Source of the DNA: an uncultured Crocinitomix sp.
GTDB taxonomy: Bacteria; Bacteroidota; Bacteroidia; Flavobacteriales_D; Crocinitomicaceae
DNA length: 64,000 nucleotides
Assembly (NCBI GenBank): GCA_905478225.1
Contig: CAJQHR010000008.1
Span: 62,001 to 126,000 of the forward strand
Reading direction: 5' to 3'
The notes below the pieces were generated by a model that did no database searches, was not told the origin of the DNA, and was given only the letters and a program-made list of their open reading frames with translations. Positions within the stretch are counted from its first letter, which is position 1, and each line of letters opens with the position of its first letter. Of the stretch, positions 16,148 through 26,048 are shown in pieces. The translations under genes were made by a program, and so were the position numbers.

Positions 16148-19100
16148 ATGTTGAAGAGAATTTTAAATATTAGTTGTGCATTGGTTTTAACCATTGCAAG
16201 CTCAAGCGGATTTGCTCAAGGCCCTGCATGTATAGAAATGCAACCTATTTGTACAGATGTAGGAATTTCATTTATAGCTGGAGACGAAGGAGAAGCTGAA
16301 CCAGGCAATGATTATGGATGTTTAGGATCTTGGCCTAGCCCAAGTTGGTATTTTTTAGAGATTGCAGTAGGTGGTGATATTGAAATGGAACTATTTGCAG
16401 GGTCTGATATTGATTTTATTATTTGGGGACCATTTGATGATTTAGCAGACGCGATTAGTAATTGCGGAACTTTAGGAGGTGTGGATTCACCAATTGTAGA
16501 TTGCAGTTATTCGGCAGTGGCCTATGAAACTCCAGAAATTACGGGTTGTGTCGCTGGTGAAGTATATATCTTATTAATCACAAACTTTTCTGGTGTAATC
16601 CAAGAAGTAACATGTGGTAAACTTGGTGGTGACGCTGAAACGGATTGTGATATTATAGATATTCCACCATGTATTTCGGACCCAGGTACTTTTACAATTC
16701 AAAAAAATGGAGAATTTGTGCCAAGTGATGATCCAATATTTTTATGTGAAGGTGATTCATATGAAATTACTTCAAATGATGATTATACATTACCAACAGA
16801 TACGATTGCAGCACCAATAGGTGACGGAATTTATACGGCCCAATTAATGTGGTTGGTATATGATGCACCTCCAGTGGGAGATGACCCACTTTCGGATCCT
16901 GGTTATCTAGATTTAATTATACCTACTGAAGATATAATGGACCTGCATGACGACGATAGTCCGATTGGAGAATTGGGTTGTGGCACTTACTACCTTGTGC
17001 CAGTTGCTGGTGATGACGGTGTAGGTGATGGAGCGGACAATGACAACTTTAGTGTGACATGGGATAAAGATGGAAACGGGTGCTATGAATTAGGAGATCC
17101 TATTGTAGTGACCTATGCGTGTCCAATTGAAGCGGAAATTCAAGTGAACTGTGATGGTGAATATATCAACGGAATTGATTTGATTTTGACTGGAGGCGGA
17201 GGAGACTTCACTTTAGTTAGCACTGGATCAGGTGATTTAGTAGATGGAGATGTGGTAAGCGGAGGAACAGCAACTATTGAAAACCTTGAAGGTGGCTGGA
17301 CATATGCGATTGAAGTAACTGATGAAGCAGGATGCACAGCAACTTTCTCTGGAATATTCTCAGCGCCAGTAATTAGTCCGGTTATTATTACGCCCGCAGT
17401 TTCTTGTCCTGATGCTTCTTTAGGTAATGTTGAGGCGAATATCATTGATGGAACTGGAAATGGAGCACCTTATGTGATTCTTTTAAACGGAACACCAACG
17501 CCTGGAACAACTGCAGATATTGATGATATAGCTGGAACGGCCGTAACTATTATTGCGGTTGACTCTGAAGGATGTATTTCTGATTCTGTTGTAACGATTA
17601 CCTCTGCAGGTCACTTTATTGACATTGATGTTATTACACTTGTAAATGTATCTTGTTTTGGCTTTGATAATGGATCAGCTGAGATTACTGCAACACCTGT
17701 TGATGCTTTAGGTGATGTTGATGGAACTATTCTTACCATAACGTGGACTGATCCTTTAGGTGGAACTTATCCTGGTGACGGAACAAATACTTCTCAATCA
17801 GAAATGATTCCTGGAACATGGTTTGTTACTATTGTAGATGATTATGGTTGTGAAGTAACCATTCCAATTGAAATTACAAGCCCTGCTGAATTAGACCTTA
17901 CGGTGAATACATTGAACCAACCTACCTGTTACGCTTATTCTGACGGATCAATTGATCTTGCTGTAACTGGTGGAACTGGCGTTTATACGTTCTCTTGGAG
18001 AGATTTACCGGGTGAAGATTCAGATGTGTTAAATACAATTGGTTCAGGAACTTATTGGGGGTATGTAACAGATGAAAACGGGTGTATTGATTCAATCCAA
18101 GTGATTGTTGATGAACCGGATTCATTATACGCCGAGTTTACTATTAAAAATGTACTGTGTTACGGAGAAAGCACTGGTCAAATTATCGTTGATGAGGTAT
18201 TTAATTCATCTGGAACAGTACGTTATTTCTGGGATTTAGGTGGAGTTGTTCCTAATCCTGCAACGGATGTTAGTTTTGCTACTGGCTTGCCAGCAGGAAC
18301 GTATTTAGTTACAATTCAGGATGAATATTGTGATAATCTTTATGAGTTTACAATTACTGAAAATGACCAAATAACCTTTAGTGAACTTGGATTTGATCCC
18401 GCCTATTGTCGTATATTTGGATATCAATCGGGTAATGGGCAAGTTTTTGCTGCTGCTACTGGCGGAATAGCTGATTATGAATATTTATGGACAAAAGGAG
18501 GAACTCCCGACAATTCAATTAATTCAACCTGGGGTGGTTTAAATCCTGGCGATTATAAGGTTAGAGTTACAGATGCAGTAGGATGTATTGTGGATACAAC
18601 AATAACGGTTGATTCATTGAATCCTGAAGCTATTTTCACGATTACGTCTGACCAGTTAAATGAAGATTGTAATGGAACAGAAACGGTTTTTGCGAATTTC
18701 TCAAACCAGTCTATCAATTTTGCTAATCCATTGAATCCAGGAGCTGATACCACGTTCTGGTGGAACTTCGACTACGATAACACAAATTGGATTCTGAGTG
18801 AGGATTTAGATGAGCAATTTGATACAACTTATACAGGCGAAGAAGTGTATACAGTTTGTCTAGTTGCTTCAAATAAAAATGGTTGTAAGGATACTACATG
18901 TAAGGATATTACGGTATTTGCTGAACCAGACTTTGTTCCTTTCAATGTATTTACACCAGATGGAGATGGACTTAATGACGTGTTCAGCTTTAATAAAGAG
19001 GCAAAAGGAGTTGACGTATTCGAATGTGTGATTGTTGACAGATGGGGGAGTGTTGTATACGAATTCACTTCAATAACTGACGGATGGAACGGAGAGCGAA

Positions 19101-19210
19101 AAAGTGGAAGTCCAAGCGCTGCTGGTGTTTACTTCTATAACTATGTTATTCGTTACACAAATGGCACCGAACAACAAGGGCAAGGTAATGTAACGCTCTT
19201 GAGGAAATAA
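16148..19210 (+). CDS. T9SS type B (gliding-motility CTD) SprB-repeat adhesin-like protein
   Basis: 1020 aa. Signal peptide 1-23 (ends G-F-A-Q). Residues 24-160 are a jelly-roll-like module (SPSWYFLEIAVGGDIEM). From about 335 to 820 there are tandem beta repeats of the SprB type, each with a VxCxGxxDGSxxxxxxGGTGxYxxxW pattern, e.g. QPTCYAYSDGSIDLAVTGG. A PKD-like segment (WWNFDYDN) precedes the C-terminal CHU_C domain at about 930-1020 (FTPDGDGLNDVF, DRWGSVVYE, AAGVYFYNY). That domain directs type IX secretion and cell-surface retention in gliding Bacteroidota. Cys residues recur once or twice per repeat. A strong terminator follows. A surface adhesin or matrix protein role is inferred. Confidence 0.9.
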   Translation: MLKRILNISCALVLTIASSSGFAQGPACIEMQPICTDVGISFIAGDEGEAEPGNDYGCLGSWPSPSWYFLEIAVGGDIEMELFAGSDIDFIIWGPFDDLADAISNCGTLGGVDSPIVDCSYSAVAYETPEITGCVAGEVYILLITNFSGVIQEVTCGKLGGDAETDCDIIDIPPCISDPGTFTIQKNGEFVPSDDPIFLCEGDSYEITSNDDYTLPTDTIAAPIGDGIYTAQLMWLVYDAPPVGDDPLSDPGYLDLIIPTEDIMDLHDDDSPIGELGCGTYYLVPVAGDDGVGDGADNDNFSVTWDKDGNGCYELGDPIVVTYACPIEAEIQVNCDGEYINGIDLILTGGGGDFTLVSTGSGDLVDGDVVSGGTATIENLEGGWTYAIEVTDEAGCTATFSGIFSAPVISPVIITPAVSCPDASLGNVEANIIDGTGNGAPYVILLNGTPTPGTTADIDDIAGTAVTIIAVDSEGCISDSVVTITSAGHFIDIDVITLVNVSCFGFDNGSAEITATPVDALGDVDGTILTITWTDPLGGTYPGDGTNTSQSEMIPGTWFVTIVDDYGCEVTIPIEITSPAELDLTVNTLNQPTCYAYSDGSIDLAVTGGTGVYTFSWRDLPGEDSDVLNTIGSGTYWGYVTDENGCIDSIQVIVDEPDSLYAEFTIKNVLCYGESTGQIIVDEVFNSSGTVRYFWDLGGVVPNPATDVSFATGLPAGTYLVTIQDEYCDNLYEFTITENDQITFSELGFDPAYCRIFGYQSGNGQVFAAATGGIADYEYLWTKGGTPDNSINSTWGGLNPGDYKVRVTDAVGCIVDTTITVDSLNPEAIFTITSDQLNEDCNGTETVFANFSNQSINFANPLNPGADTTFWWNFDYDNTNWILSEDLDEQFDTTYTGEEVYTVCLVASNKNGCKDTTCKDITVFAEPDFVPFNVFTPDGDGLNDVFSFNKEAKGVDVFECVIVDRWGSVVYEFTSITDGWNGERKSGSPSAAGVYFYNYVIRYTNGTEQQGQGNVTLLRK

Positions 19211-19237
19211 TTGAATAATACAGTTGTGAAACAATTT

Positions 19238-19268
19238 AGAGGTTGTTCGTCTTAGACGGACAACCTCT
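19238..19268 (+). terminator. Strong rho-independent terminator after T9SS gene
   Basis: AGAGGTTGT-T-CGTCT pairs with AGACG-G-ACAACCTCT (one T-G wobble), two-base loop region, then TTTTTGTTT. It is 28 nt after the stop and separates the adhesin operon from ychF. Confidence 0.9.
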
Positions 19269-19329
19269 TTTTGTTTGCTCAATGTTGAATAAATGTGGTT
19301 CGCTGTATCAGCAAATTAAACCAAAGCAG

Positions 19330-19337
19330 TATCTTTG
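19330..19337 (+). promoter_or_regulatory. -7 box TATCTTTG (ychF)
   Basis: TAnnTTTG match between the upstream terminator and the ATG at 19354; 16-nt gap to the start codon. It also argues for the shorter ychF start, since a longer frame to 19243 would run through both this box and the terminator. Confidence 0.55.
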
Positions 19338-19353
19338 CCTAAAAATTCAGAAT

Positions 19354-20454
19354 ATGGCTTTAAAATGTGGTATCGTTGGCTTACCGAATGTAGGGAAATC
19401 AACATTGTTCAATTGTCTTTCAAATGCAAAAGCACAATCGGCAAATTTTCCGTTTTGTACTATTGAACCAAATGTTGGTGTAATAACAGTGCCAGATAAC
19501 CGCCTCGCTGAATTAGCCGATATTGTTAACCCTGAAAAAGTGCAAGCAACAATTATTGAGATTGTTGATATTGCGGGCTTAGTAAAAGGAGCGCATAAAG
19601 GTGAAGGTCTTGGTAATAAATTTTTGGCAAATATTCGTGAAACAGATGCTATTATTCATGTGCTGAGATGTTTTGATGAAGATAATATTATTCACGTTGA
19701 TGATTCTGTAGATCCTGTTCGTGATAAAGAGGTGATAGATTTTGAATTGCAATTGAAGGATTTAGAAACGGTTGAAAGTAAAATTAAGTCGTTACATAGA
19801 ACTGCTAAATCTGGTGATAAAGAAATTGGGCGTCAATATGATTTTTGTTTGAAACTAAAAGACGCATTGGAGGCTGGAAAATCAGCCCGAACTGTTGAAG
19901 TGACTAATGATTCTGAAGAAACCATCACAAAAGAAATGCAATTATTGACATCTAAGCCAGTCTTGTACTTGTGTAATGTTGATGAAGCATCTGTAAAGAA
20001 TGGAAATGCTTATGTTGAGCAGGTAAAGGAATTGGTGAAAGACGAAAAAGCTGAGGTTTTAGTTATTGGAACAAAAATCGAATCAGATATCGCTGAATTT
20101 GATACGTTTGAAGAGCGCCAAATGTTTTTAGATGAGCTTGGCTTAGAAGAAGCAGGGGTGAATCGTTTGATTCGTTCGGCTTATAGTCTATTAGATCTAC
20201 AAACTTATTTCACAGCTGGAGTTAAAGAGGTTCGCGCATGGACCGTTCCAGTTGGTGCTACTGCTCCTCAAGCTGCTGGTGTAATTCACACTGATTTTGA
20301 AAAAGGATTTATTCGTGCCGAAGTAATGACGTATAGTGATTTTATAGAGCTTAGGTCAGAGGCTGCAGTTAAGGATGCTGGTAAGTTGCGTGTTGAAGGT
20401 AAAACTTACATTGTGCAAGATGGCGATATCATGCATTTCCGATTTAACGTTTAA
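19354..20454 (+). CDS. ychF: Redox-/ribosome-associated ATPase YchF (OLA1 family)
   Basis: 366 aa, standard length. G1 loop GLPNVGKSTLFN at the very N-terminus, G3 DIAGLVKGAHKGEGLG, and the altered G4 (N-V-D-E in YLCNVDEAS) that makes this Obg-family member prefer ATP. C-terminal TGS domain (GVIHTDFEKGFIRAEVM, VQDGDIMHFRFNV). Start ATG at 19354 gives the conserved MALKCGIVG beginning. Cytosolic; binds ribosomes and is linked to oxidative stress responses in other bacteria. Monocistronic between a terminator and the histidine kinase. Confidence 0.96.
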   Translation: MALKCGIVGLPNVGKSTLFNCLSNAKAQSANFPFCTIEPNVGVITVPDNRLAELADIVNPEKVQATIIEIVDIAGLVKGAHKGEGLGNKFLANIRETDAIIHVLRCFDEDNIIHVDDSVDPVRDKEVIDFELQLKDLETVESKIKSLHRTAKSGDKEIGRQYDFCLKLKDALEAGKSARTVEVTNDSEETITKEMQLLTSKPVLYLCNVDEASVKNGNAYVEQVKELVKDEKAEVLVIGTKIESDIAEFDTFEERQMFLDELGLEEAGVNRLIRSAYSLLDLQTYFTAGVKEVRAWTVPVGATAPQAAGVIHTDFEKGFIRAEVMTYSDFIELRSEAAVKDAGKLRVEGKTYIVQDGDIMHFRFNV

Positions 20455-20558
20455 AGTTGAATTCCTTTCATCATTAAAAAAGGCTATTTAGTACAGCCGT
20501 TTCCTCCTTAAAAATTATTTAAGGCTTGTTTTCTTGCTTTATTTTTTAGATTTAATTT

Positions 20559-21755
20559 ATGGAAAGAAAGAAGTTATTTTATTGGGGAGTCCAGTTTGCT
20601 GGATGGACAGCTTACTTTTTATTCTCAATTTTGCTTCTGTTTTCTACTGAAGATTTCATTTCTACCTTTAATTTATATATCTACGCGGCATTATCTATTC
20701 TTGCGGCAATCATGGTTTCCCATGGAATAAGATATGTGATCATTAAAAAATCCTTATTATCAAAACCAATTAACCAGTTGGTTATTATTACCTTGTTTCT
20801 TTCGATAATTGCTGGTTTTACCTTGGAAACATTTCAGCATTTTTTCGAGGAAATTATTGAGATTGACTTTTTAGTTGATCAAGATAAGCAGGATAATTCA
20901 AGTCAATGGGTAGTGGTGGATGAAGATACTTTGCAAGTTGCCAATCTCCCTGTTGATTCAATGCAAATTAATACACCTGCCGATACACTTCAATTGACAA
21001 ATGGTGAAACCTTATCATCTGAACAGCAGGAAGAGGAACCGTTTCAATGGGGGGTATTCTTATTCGGAGTTTCCCGATCAATCATCTTGTTTTTACTATG
21101 GAGTGGGTTTTATTACGTGTTTGCTATTGTTGAAAAATCAAGGGCGCAAGAAATTTTAAATTTGAAATGGGAAGCTTCAAAAAATGAAATTGAATTAAAA
21201 AACCTGAGGGCTCAGTTAAACCCGCACTTTTTGTTCAATTCTTTGAATTCTATTCGTGCTTTAATTGGTCTTAACCCGGAGCAGGCTAAAACTTCCGTTA
21301 CCCAATTGTCGTCGCTCCTGCGCAAATCCATAAGCCTAGGTAAATTGAGAGTCATTTCTTTGAAGGAAGAATTGGACTTGGTAAAAATATATTTAGATTT
21401 AGAACAAGTAAGATTTGAAGAACGTCTGAGCACTGATTTTCAAATCTCTCAAGAATCGCTTTCTCTTGAAATACCACCATTAATGATTCAAACAGTGGTT
21501 GAAAATGCCATTAAACATGGGATATCTCAATCAATTGATGGCGGCATTGTTAGAGTCATATCTCATAAACGAGAAAATACGTTAGAAATTACTGTTAGTA
21601 ATTCAGGGCTTTTAAAAATAGATCAAAAAGAAGAAGGTATTGGCATATCAAATACTAAAAAACGCCTAGAAATATTGTACGGCAAGGATGCCAGTTTTTC
21701 AATCAGCCAGGTGGATGATGAGGTAGTTGTTAAAATAAATATCACATATAAATGA
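20559..21755 (+). CDS. LytS-type sensor histidine kinase
   Basis: 398 aa. N-terminal membrane helices at about 8-28, 38-58 and 72-90, an extracytoplasmic loop of about 70 residues rich in Asp/Gln/Thr, another helix at 166-190, then a His_kinase domain with phospho-acceptor His223 in LRAQLNPHFLFNSLN and the N-box VVENAIKHGI. The C-terminal ATPase has the G-box EGIGISNTKKRLEILYG. It phosphorylates the LytTR regulator encoded by the overlapping next gene (ATGA overlap). The loop suggests sensing outside the inner membrane; the ligand is unknown. Confidence 0.92.
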   Translation: MERKKLFYWGVQFAGWTAYFLFSILLLFSTEDFISTFNLYIYAALSILAAIMVSHGIRYVIIKKSLLSKPINQLVIITLFLSIIAGFTLETFQHFFEEIIEIDFLVDQDKQDNSSQWVVVDEDTLQVANLPVDSMQINTPADTLQLTNGETLSSEQQEEEPFQWGVFLFGVSRSIILFLLWSGFYYVFAIVEKSRAQEILNLKWEASKNEIELKNLRAQLNPHFLFNSLNSIRALIGLNPEQAKTSVTQLSSLLRKSISLGKLRVISLKEELDLVKIYLDLEQVRFEERLSTDFQISQESLSLEIPPLMIQTVVENAIKHGISQSIDGGIVRVISHKRENTLEITVSNSGLLKIDQKEEGIGISNTKKRLEILYGKDASFSISQVDDEVVVKINITYK

Positions 21756-22468
21756 GAACGATAATTGTAGATGATGAGCGATTGGCGCGGGAAGAATTAA
21801 AGTCCCTACTTTCTAGATATAAAGAGCTAGAAATTATTGGCGAGTATAAAAACGCCATAGAAGCCAAGGAAGCTATAGAGCGTGATTTGCCAGATTTGGT
21901 TTTTATGGACATTCAAATGCCAGGTGAAAATGGACTTGATTTATTAGGCAGTATAAAAAATCCACCGCGTGCAGTTTTTGTGACGGCTTATGATGAGTAT
22001 GCCATGCGAGCTTTTGAGTTGAATGCTTATGATTATTTGATGAAACCAATTGATTCTGATCGGTTAGATGAGGTCTATAATCGCCTCATGGAAGAAAATC
22101 AAATTCCGAAAAGCGTTGAAAATGCATCCGTGCTTAAATCGGGTGATCCTGTTCTTATTCGTGATGGGGATAAGGTTTGGTTCATAAAAGTGGATGACAT
22201 TCGCTATTTTGAATCAGAAGGGAATTATGTAAAAGTGCATTTTGAGAAGTTCCGGCCCTTAATTCTTCGTTCATTAAATAATCTGGAAGAACGCACAGAT
22301 GAAAAGTTATTCTTCCGTGTGAATCGAAAGTACATCATCAATCTCAATCATGTTGTTAATATTGAAAATTGGTTTAACGGCGGTTTGCAGGTTGAGTTGA
22401 CTTGTGGAACCAAAGTGGAGATCTCGAGAAGACAAACAATTAAGTTTAAAGATAAGTTTAGCTTATAG
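21752..22468 (+). CDS. LytTR family response regulator
   Basis: 238 aa. CheY-like receiver 1-115 with Asp53 in VFMDIQMPG as phospho-acceptor and Lys in YLMKPID. C-terminal LytTR DNA-binding domain 135-238 (YFESEGNYVKVHFE, FFRVNRKYIINLNHV, VEISRRQTIKFK). The start overlaps the kinase stop by 4 nt, so the pair is translationally coupled. Target genes cannot be told from the window. The following 122 nt hold a dispersed repeat and no obvious terminator. Confidence 0.93.
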   Translation: MRTIIVDDERLAREELKSLLSRYKELEIIGEYKNAIEAKEAIERDLPDLVFMDIQMPGENGLDLLGSIKNPPRAVFVTAYDEYAMRAFELNAYDYLMKPIDSDRLDEVYNRLMEENQIPKSVENASVLKSGDPVLIRDGDKVWFIKVDDIRYFESEGNYVKVHFEKFRPLILRSLNNLEERTDEKLFFRVNRKYIINLNHVVNIENWFNGGLQVELTCGTKVEISRRQTIKFKDKFSL

Positions 22469-22536
22469 TTCAATGTTCAATTAACAATTCACCGTGCTGG
22501 CTAGTCAAAATGTTTACAAAGGGTGCCATTCAATTA

Positions 22537-22590
22537 TTTTCATCTAACATCTAACCCTTAGACAAAAGCTCAGGGCGTTGCATATAATCT
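22537..22590. repeat. Dispersed intergenic repeat, copy 1
   Basis: Shares the exact 16-mer GACAAAAGCTCAGGGC (22561-22576) and flanking TTTTCATCTAA...GCAT...TAAT words with 40999-41068. Both copies lie in gene-free spacers next to CAATTA/CAATTT-rich DNA. Confidence 0.65.
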
Positions 22591-24483
22591 CTATTTCACC
22601 GGCAACACAATCTTACTCGTCGCAAAAACCATATGCATGGCGACTGCAAAGTCCTTCTTTTCAGCATTGTAAATGTCTTCAACGTAATTTTGCGGATTCA
22701 TGTCGAAAATAGGGAACATAGAGCTTTGAATTTGAATCATGATCTTATGTCCTTTCTTGAACGTGTGGAAAACATCCAATAGAGGCACCTCAACGGTTGT
22801 TTTTTGATTTTTAATGAATGGTTCGCCTTGTTCAAATCCATTGCGATAACGCCCTCTAATATACCCAGCTCGAACTAATCGCTGATAGCCATTCATTTTA
22901 ATGCCCTCCTTATCGGTATATTCCGGAATTCTATCAAGCGGATTCACATCTATTACTTTTACATAAAGATCCGCCGCGTCATGATCAGTCGCAAAGTCAA
23001 TAATTGCTTTTATTTCACCTACAACATTAATGTCTTCAGTCAGTACATCTGTTTCAAAAGTTAAAACATCTGGTCGCTTTTCGGTAAATCGTTGATCGGC
23101 AGTGAAATAAAATTTGGGCGCCATGCCATACCAGTTGTCTCCTTCAAGACCTGGCACTGGATGAAACGGATCAGAAATATAAGTTTGATAATTCTCCGTT
23201 TGTGTGTTTTCAGGATAGGCCGCATTCATTCGTTCATTGTATAGGAAGTACGTCAATTCTTTACCCGTGTCCTCAGGGAATTCATCAAAATAATCCCATT
23301 CGTTTTTACCGGTATCATAAAGCTTGACCTGGAAGTCTGGAGCTTTGCCGTTCCCTTTCAAGTGTTTTTCAAAGTAAGGATATTCAACATCTTCCATATA
23401 TATTTTTGAAAGGTCATAGCCATAAAAAACATTCCCTAAATAGTAGGCACTATCAGCTCTTGATGGTATGCCATGTGCCCATGGTCCCATCACTAGTTGC
23501 GCATTTGCATCAGGACTATTTGCAGCAATATGCTTGAAGGAATTCAAGATTCCATATAAGTTTTGCTCATCATTCCAACCACCTAAAACCATCACTTGGC
23601 ATTGAATATCGTTATAGTATTGATCCCAAGCCCGCTTTTTTCGATATTCATCATAATTTGCATGCTCACGAATGTTTTTCCAGAAAAAATTGGAGGAGTC
23701 TAACACATCCCAATAATCATTTAGCGTTAATCGATCTCTGAAAAAATCATAGTAATCAGGATAGATTTTTGAGCTATCAACAATACCATACGCTTCTTTG
23801 TCGTTTTGGTACCAAGCGGTATCTGTAGGGCCAGGGCGCGGTGTTCCAAAAGCATGGATGACAGGTAAATAATTTAGCGCAAAGAGACCATAGCGATTAA
23901 AATCTTCAAAATAAAAATTAGTAACTGGCGCACTTGCAATCACAGCCTTAATAGCAGGGTGATTAGCGCGCGCACCAACTAACGTTGTCCATCCGGGATA
24001 AGATGTACCGTATAGACCAGCGTTGCCATTGTAGTTTTTCAAATTATTCGCCAACCATTCAAAAGTGTCCCAAGTGTCCGTTAACTCGTCTGTAGCTGAC
24101 GAATCAAAAAGCGAGTAGGGCGGTTTTGTATTTTCATATTCTCCTTCAGACATCCATCTTCCACGAACATCTTGTTTAATGAATATGTAGCCAGAACTTA
24201 CTAAATCTGGATTATGGTTAATACTTCCAGGCAAGGTGTCTGCTCCATATGGACGACAACTGTATGGCGTTCGTTGCATTAATACAGGGTAGGATTTGGA
24301 GGTGTCAACCGGACTGTAGATGGTTGTAAACAATTTAATACCATCACGCATTTCTATGGTTATTTCTTGTTTTGTATAATCTTCTTTCCACGCTGAAGGA
24401 GCTTCAGGCTCTGCAGAAGAATCAGAACAAGTCGCAAATAATAATGGTACTAAAAAGAGGAGTAAATAATTCTGTTGTTTCAT
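22591..24483 (-). CDS. CocE/NonD family alpha/beta hydrolase lipoprotein
   Basis: 630 aa. Lipoprotein signal: hydrophobic 6-17 followed by LFATC lipobox. Residues 45-370 form an alpha/beta hydrolase with the X-Pro-dipeptidyl-peptidase (S15) nucleophile elbow GTSYPGW, upstream MQRTPYSCRPYG and DVRGRWMSEGEY, and the catalytic His in VMGPWAHG. Residues 400-630 are the jelly-roll C-terminal domain (VEVPLLDVFHTFKKGHKIMIQI). Family members cleave X-Pro peptides, glutaryl-acylases or esters; the substrate here is unknown. Lipid anchoring suggests periplasmic or outer-membrane work. Transcribed alone, divergent from rlmD. Confidence 0.9.
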   Translation of the reverse strand: MKQQNYLLLFLVPLLFATCSDSSAEPEAPSAWKEDYTKQEITIEMRDGIKLFTTIYSPVDTSKSYPVLMQRTPYSCRPYGADTLPGSINHNPDLVSSGYIFIKQDVRGRWMSEGEYENTKPPYSLFDSSATDELTDTWDTFEWLANNLKNYNGNAGLYGTSYPGWTTLVGARANHPAIKAVIASAPVTNFYFEDFNRYGLFALNYLPVIHAFGTPRPGPTDTAWYQNDKEAYGIVDSSKIYPDYYDFFRDRLTLNDYWDVLDSSNFFWKNIREHANYDEYRKKRAWDQYYNDIQCQVMVLGGWNDEQNLYGILNSFKHIAANSPDANAQLVMGPWAHGIPSRADSAYYLGNVFYGYDLSKIYMEDVEYPYFEKHLKGNGKAPDFQVKLYDTGKNEWDYFDEFPEDTGKELTYFLYNERMNAAYPENTQTENYQTYISDPFHPVPGLEGDNWYGMAPKFYFTADQRFTEKRPDVLTFETDVLTEDINVVGEIKAIIDFATDHDAADLYVKVIDVNPLDRIPEYTDKEGIKMNGYQRLVRAGYIRGRYRNGFEQGEPFIKNQKTTVEVPLLDVFHTFKKGHKIMIQIQSSMFPIFDMNPQNYVEDIYNAEKKDFAVAMHMVFATSKIVLPVK

Positions 24484-24595
24484 CTGGTTAATTGTAAGCG
24501 GTTGTAAAGATATCTCATTTTGCTCGAATAAATGCGCTTCTCCATAAAATGAAATGATTAATTATCAACAGAATAGCTTTTTGATTTGAATGTTG

Positions 24596-24603
24596 TACAT
24601 TTG
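24596..24603 (+). promoter_or_regulatory. -7 box TACATTTG (rlmD)
   Basis: TAnnTTTG match, 17 nt before the ATG at 24621 in the divergent spacer with the hydrolase gene. Confidence 0.55.
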
Positions 24604-24620
24604 CGCCCTAATATCCAGTC

Positions 24621-26048
24621 ATGAAAAGGGGAGACGTCATAGAATTTACAATTACAGATTACGCCTTCGGTGGTAAGGGAATCGCAAAAGAAGAAACCGA
24701 GAATGGACAGTATGTTATTTTTGTAAATAACTCCCTTCCAGGGCAAAAGGTACAAGCTCGAATTGCAAAAAAAAAGAAGCGTTTTGCAGAATGTAAGTTG
24801 ATTAAAGTGTTGGAGCGATCGCCTGACGAAATTGAATTGGATTTTCAACCCATCTCTGGTGCGCCATATATTACACTGCCGATTGAATTACAGCATAAGT
24901 ATAAAAAAGAATCGACACTTGAACAATATCGTCGCATTGGAGAGATTCAAAATATTGACGCTGTTTTTGATACCTATCTCGAATCGCCAGAATCTTTCAA
25001 TTATAGAAATAAAATGGAATATTCCTTTTCTACCATCCGACAAGATTTAGAAACTGAAGAAGAGTTAGATGACCAGTTTGCGCTAGGATTTAAAACGCGT
25101 GGAACATGGTGGAAAGTTGAAAATTTAGACGGCCCTGATGGCTTGTTTGACGCAGCATTTGAAACACAATTGAAAGAAATTCGACAATTTTTGGAGTCAA
25201 CTGAATTACCAGCATGGCATCCACCAAAAAAAGTAGGCTTTTTTAGACATTTAGTGGTGCGCAAATCGTTCGAGTTAAACAAACTGCTTATCAATTTGGT
25301 CACATCATCTCAAGATCTTGCCAAATTTGATAGGGAAGCGTTTAAAAAATTTATGGTTGACTTGTTGGGTGAACGGCTAGCAGGCTTGCAACATACAATA
25401 AATGATGATGTTGCTGATCGTGCTAAAATTGAGAATGGAGAAAATGGTTTGCTTTATGGTGAGCCGATTGTATTGGAAAAGTTATTAGATCTGCAATTTG
25501 AAATTAGTATGGAGAGCTTTTTTCAAACGAATCCTAAAAGTGCTGAACGTCTTTATAATAAAGCCATTGAGTATGCGCAGTTGAAGTTTGACTTAAAAGA
25601 TCAACTTTTAATGGATTTGTTTTGCGGAACTGGAACCATTGGTCAAATAATGGCGAGTAGAATAGATGGTGTAAAAGTGATTGGCGTAGACATTGTTCCC
25701 GAAGCGATTGAAGACGCAAAGCGCAATGCGGAACGAAATGGAATTCAAAACTTAGATTTTTACGCGGCTGATGTAGGAAAATTCTTAGTTGAGTATCCTA
25801 ATTTTACAGATAAAATTCATACGATAATGCTAGATCCGCCTAGGGCAGGAATCGCGCCAAAGACTTTAAAAAAAGTCATGAATATTAACGCCAAACAAAT
25901 TGTATACATTTCCTGTAATCCAGCAACGCAAGCCCGTGACGCCAGAGATTTGTTGGAGTTTGGATATACCTTGCAAAAACTCTCATTGGTGGATCAGTTT
26001 CCGCATACCAGTCACATAGAGGCGGTGGCTTTATTTGTGAAAAAGTAA
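24621..26048 (+). CDS. rlmD: 23S rRNA (uracil-C5)-methyltransferase RlmD-like
   Basis: 475 aa. N-terminal TRAM domain (1-60, ITDYAFGGKGIAKEE), central RNA-binding part, and a C-terminal Rossmann methyltransferase with SAM motif LLMDLFCGTGTIGQIM, GVDIVPEAIEDAK, LDPPRAGI and the nucleophile Cys in YISCNPATQARD. TrmA/RlmC/RlmD family; the bacteroidal members are annotated RlmD by similarity, so the exact uracil (1939 versus another) is not proven. The canonical Fe-S cysteines of E. coli RlmD are not evident. The 3' end overlaps a convergent gene by 18 nt. Confidence 0.9.
   Translation: MKRGDVIEFTITDYAFGGKGIAKEETENGQYVIFVNNSLPGQKVQARIAKKKKRFAECKLIKVLERSPDEIELDFQPISGAPYITLPIELQHKYKKESTLEQYRRIGEIQNIDAVFDTYLESPESFNYRNKMEYSFSTIRQDLETEEELDDQFALGFKTRGTWWKVENLDGPDGLFDAAFETQLKEIRQFLESTELPAWHPPKKVGFFRHLVVRKSFELNKLLINLVTSSQDLAKFDREAFKKFMVDLLGERLAGLQHTINDDVADRAKIENGENGLLYGEPIVLEKLLDLQFEISMESFFQTNPKSAERLYNKAIEYAQLKFDLKDQLLMDLFCGTGTIGQIMASRIDGVKVIGVDIVPEAIEDAKRNAERNGIQNLDFYAADVGKFLVEYPNFTDKIHTIMLDPPRAGIAPKTLKKVMNINAKQIVYISCNPATQARDARDLLEFGYTLQKLSLVDQFPHTSHIEAVALFVKK

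Noticed and set aside
20455-20558. Possible terminator GGCT...AGCC after ychF
   Set aside because: Stem of only about four to five pairs, T-tract interrupted.
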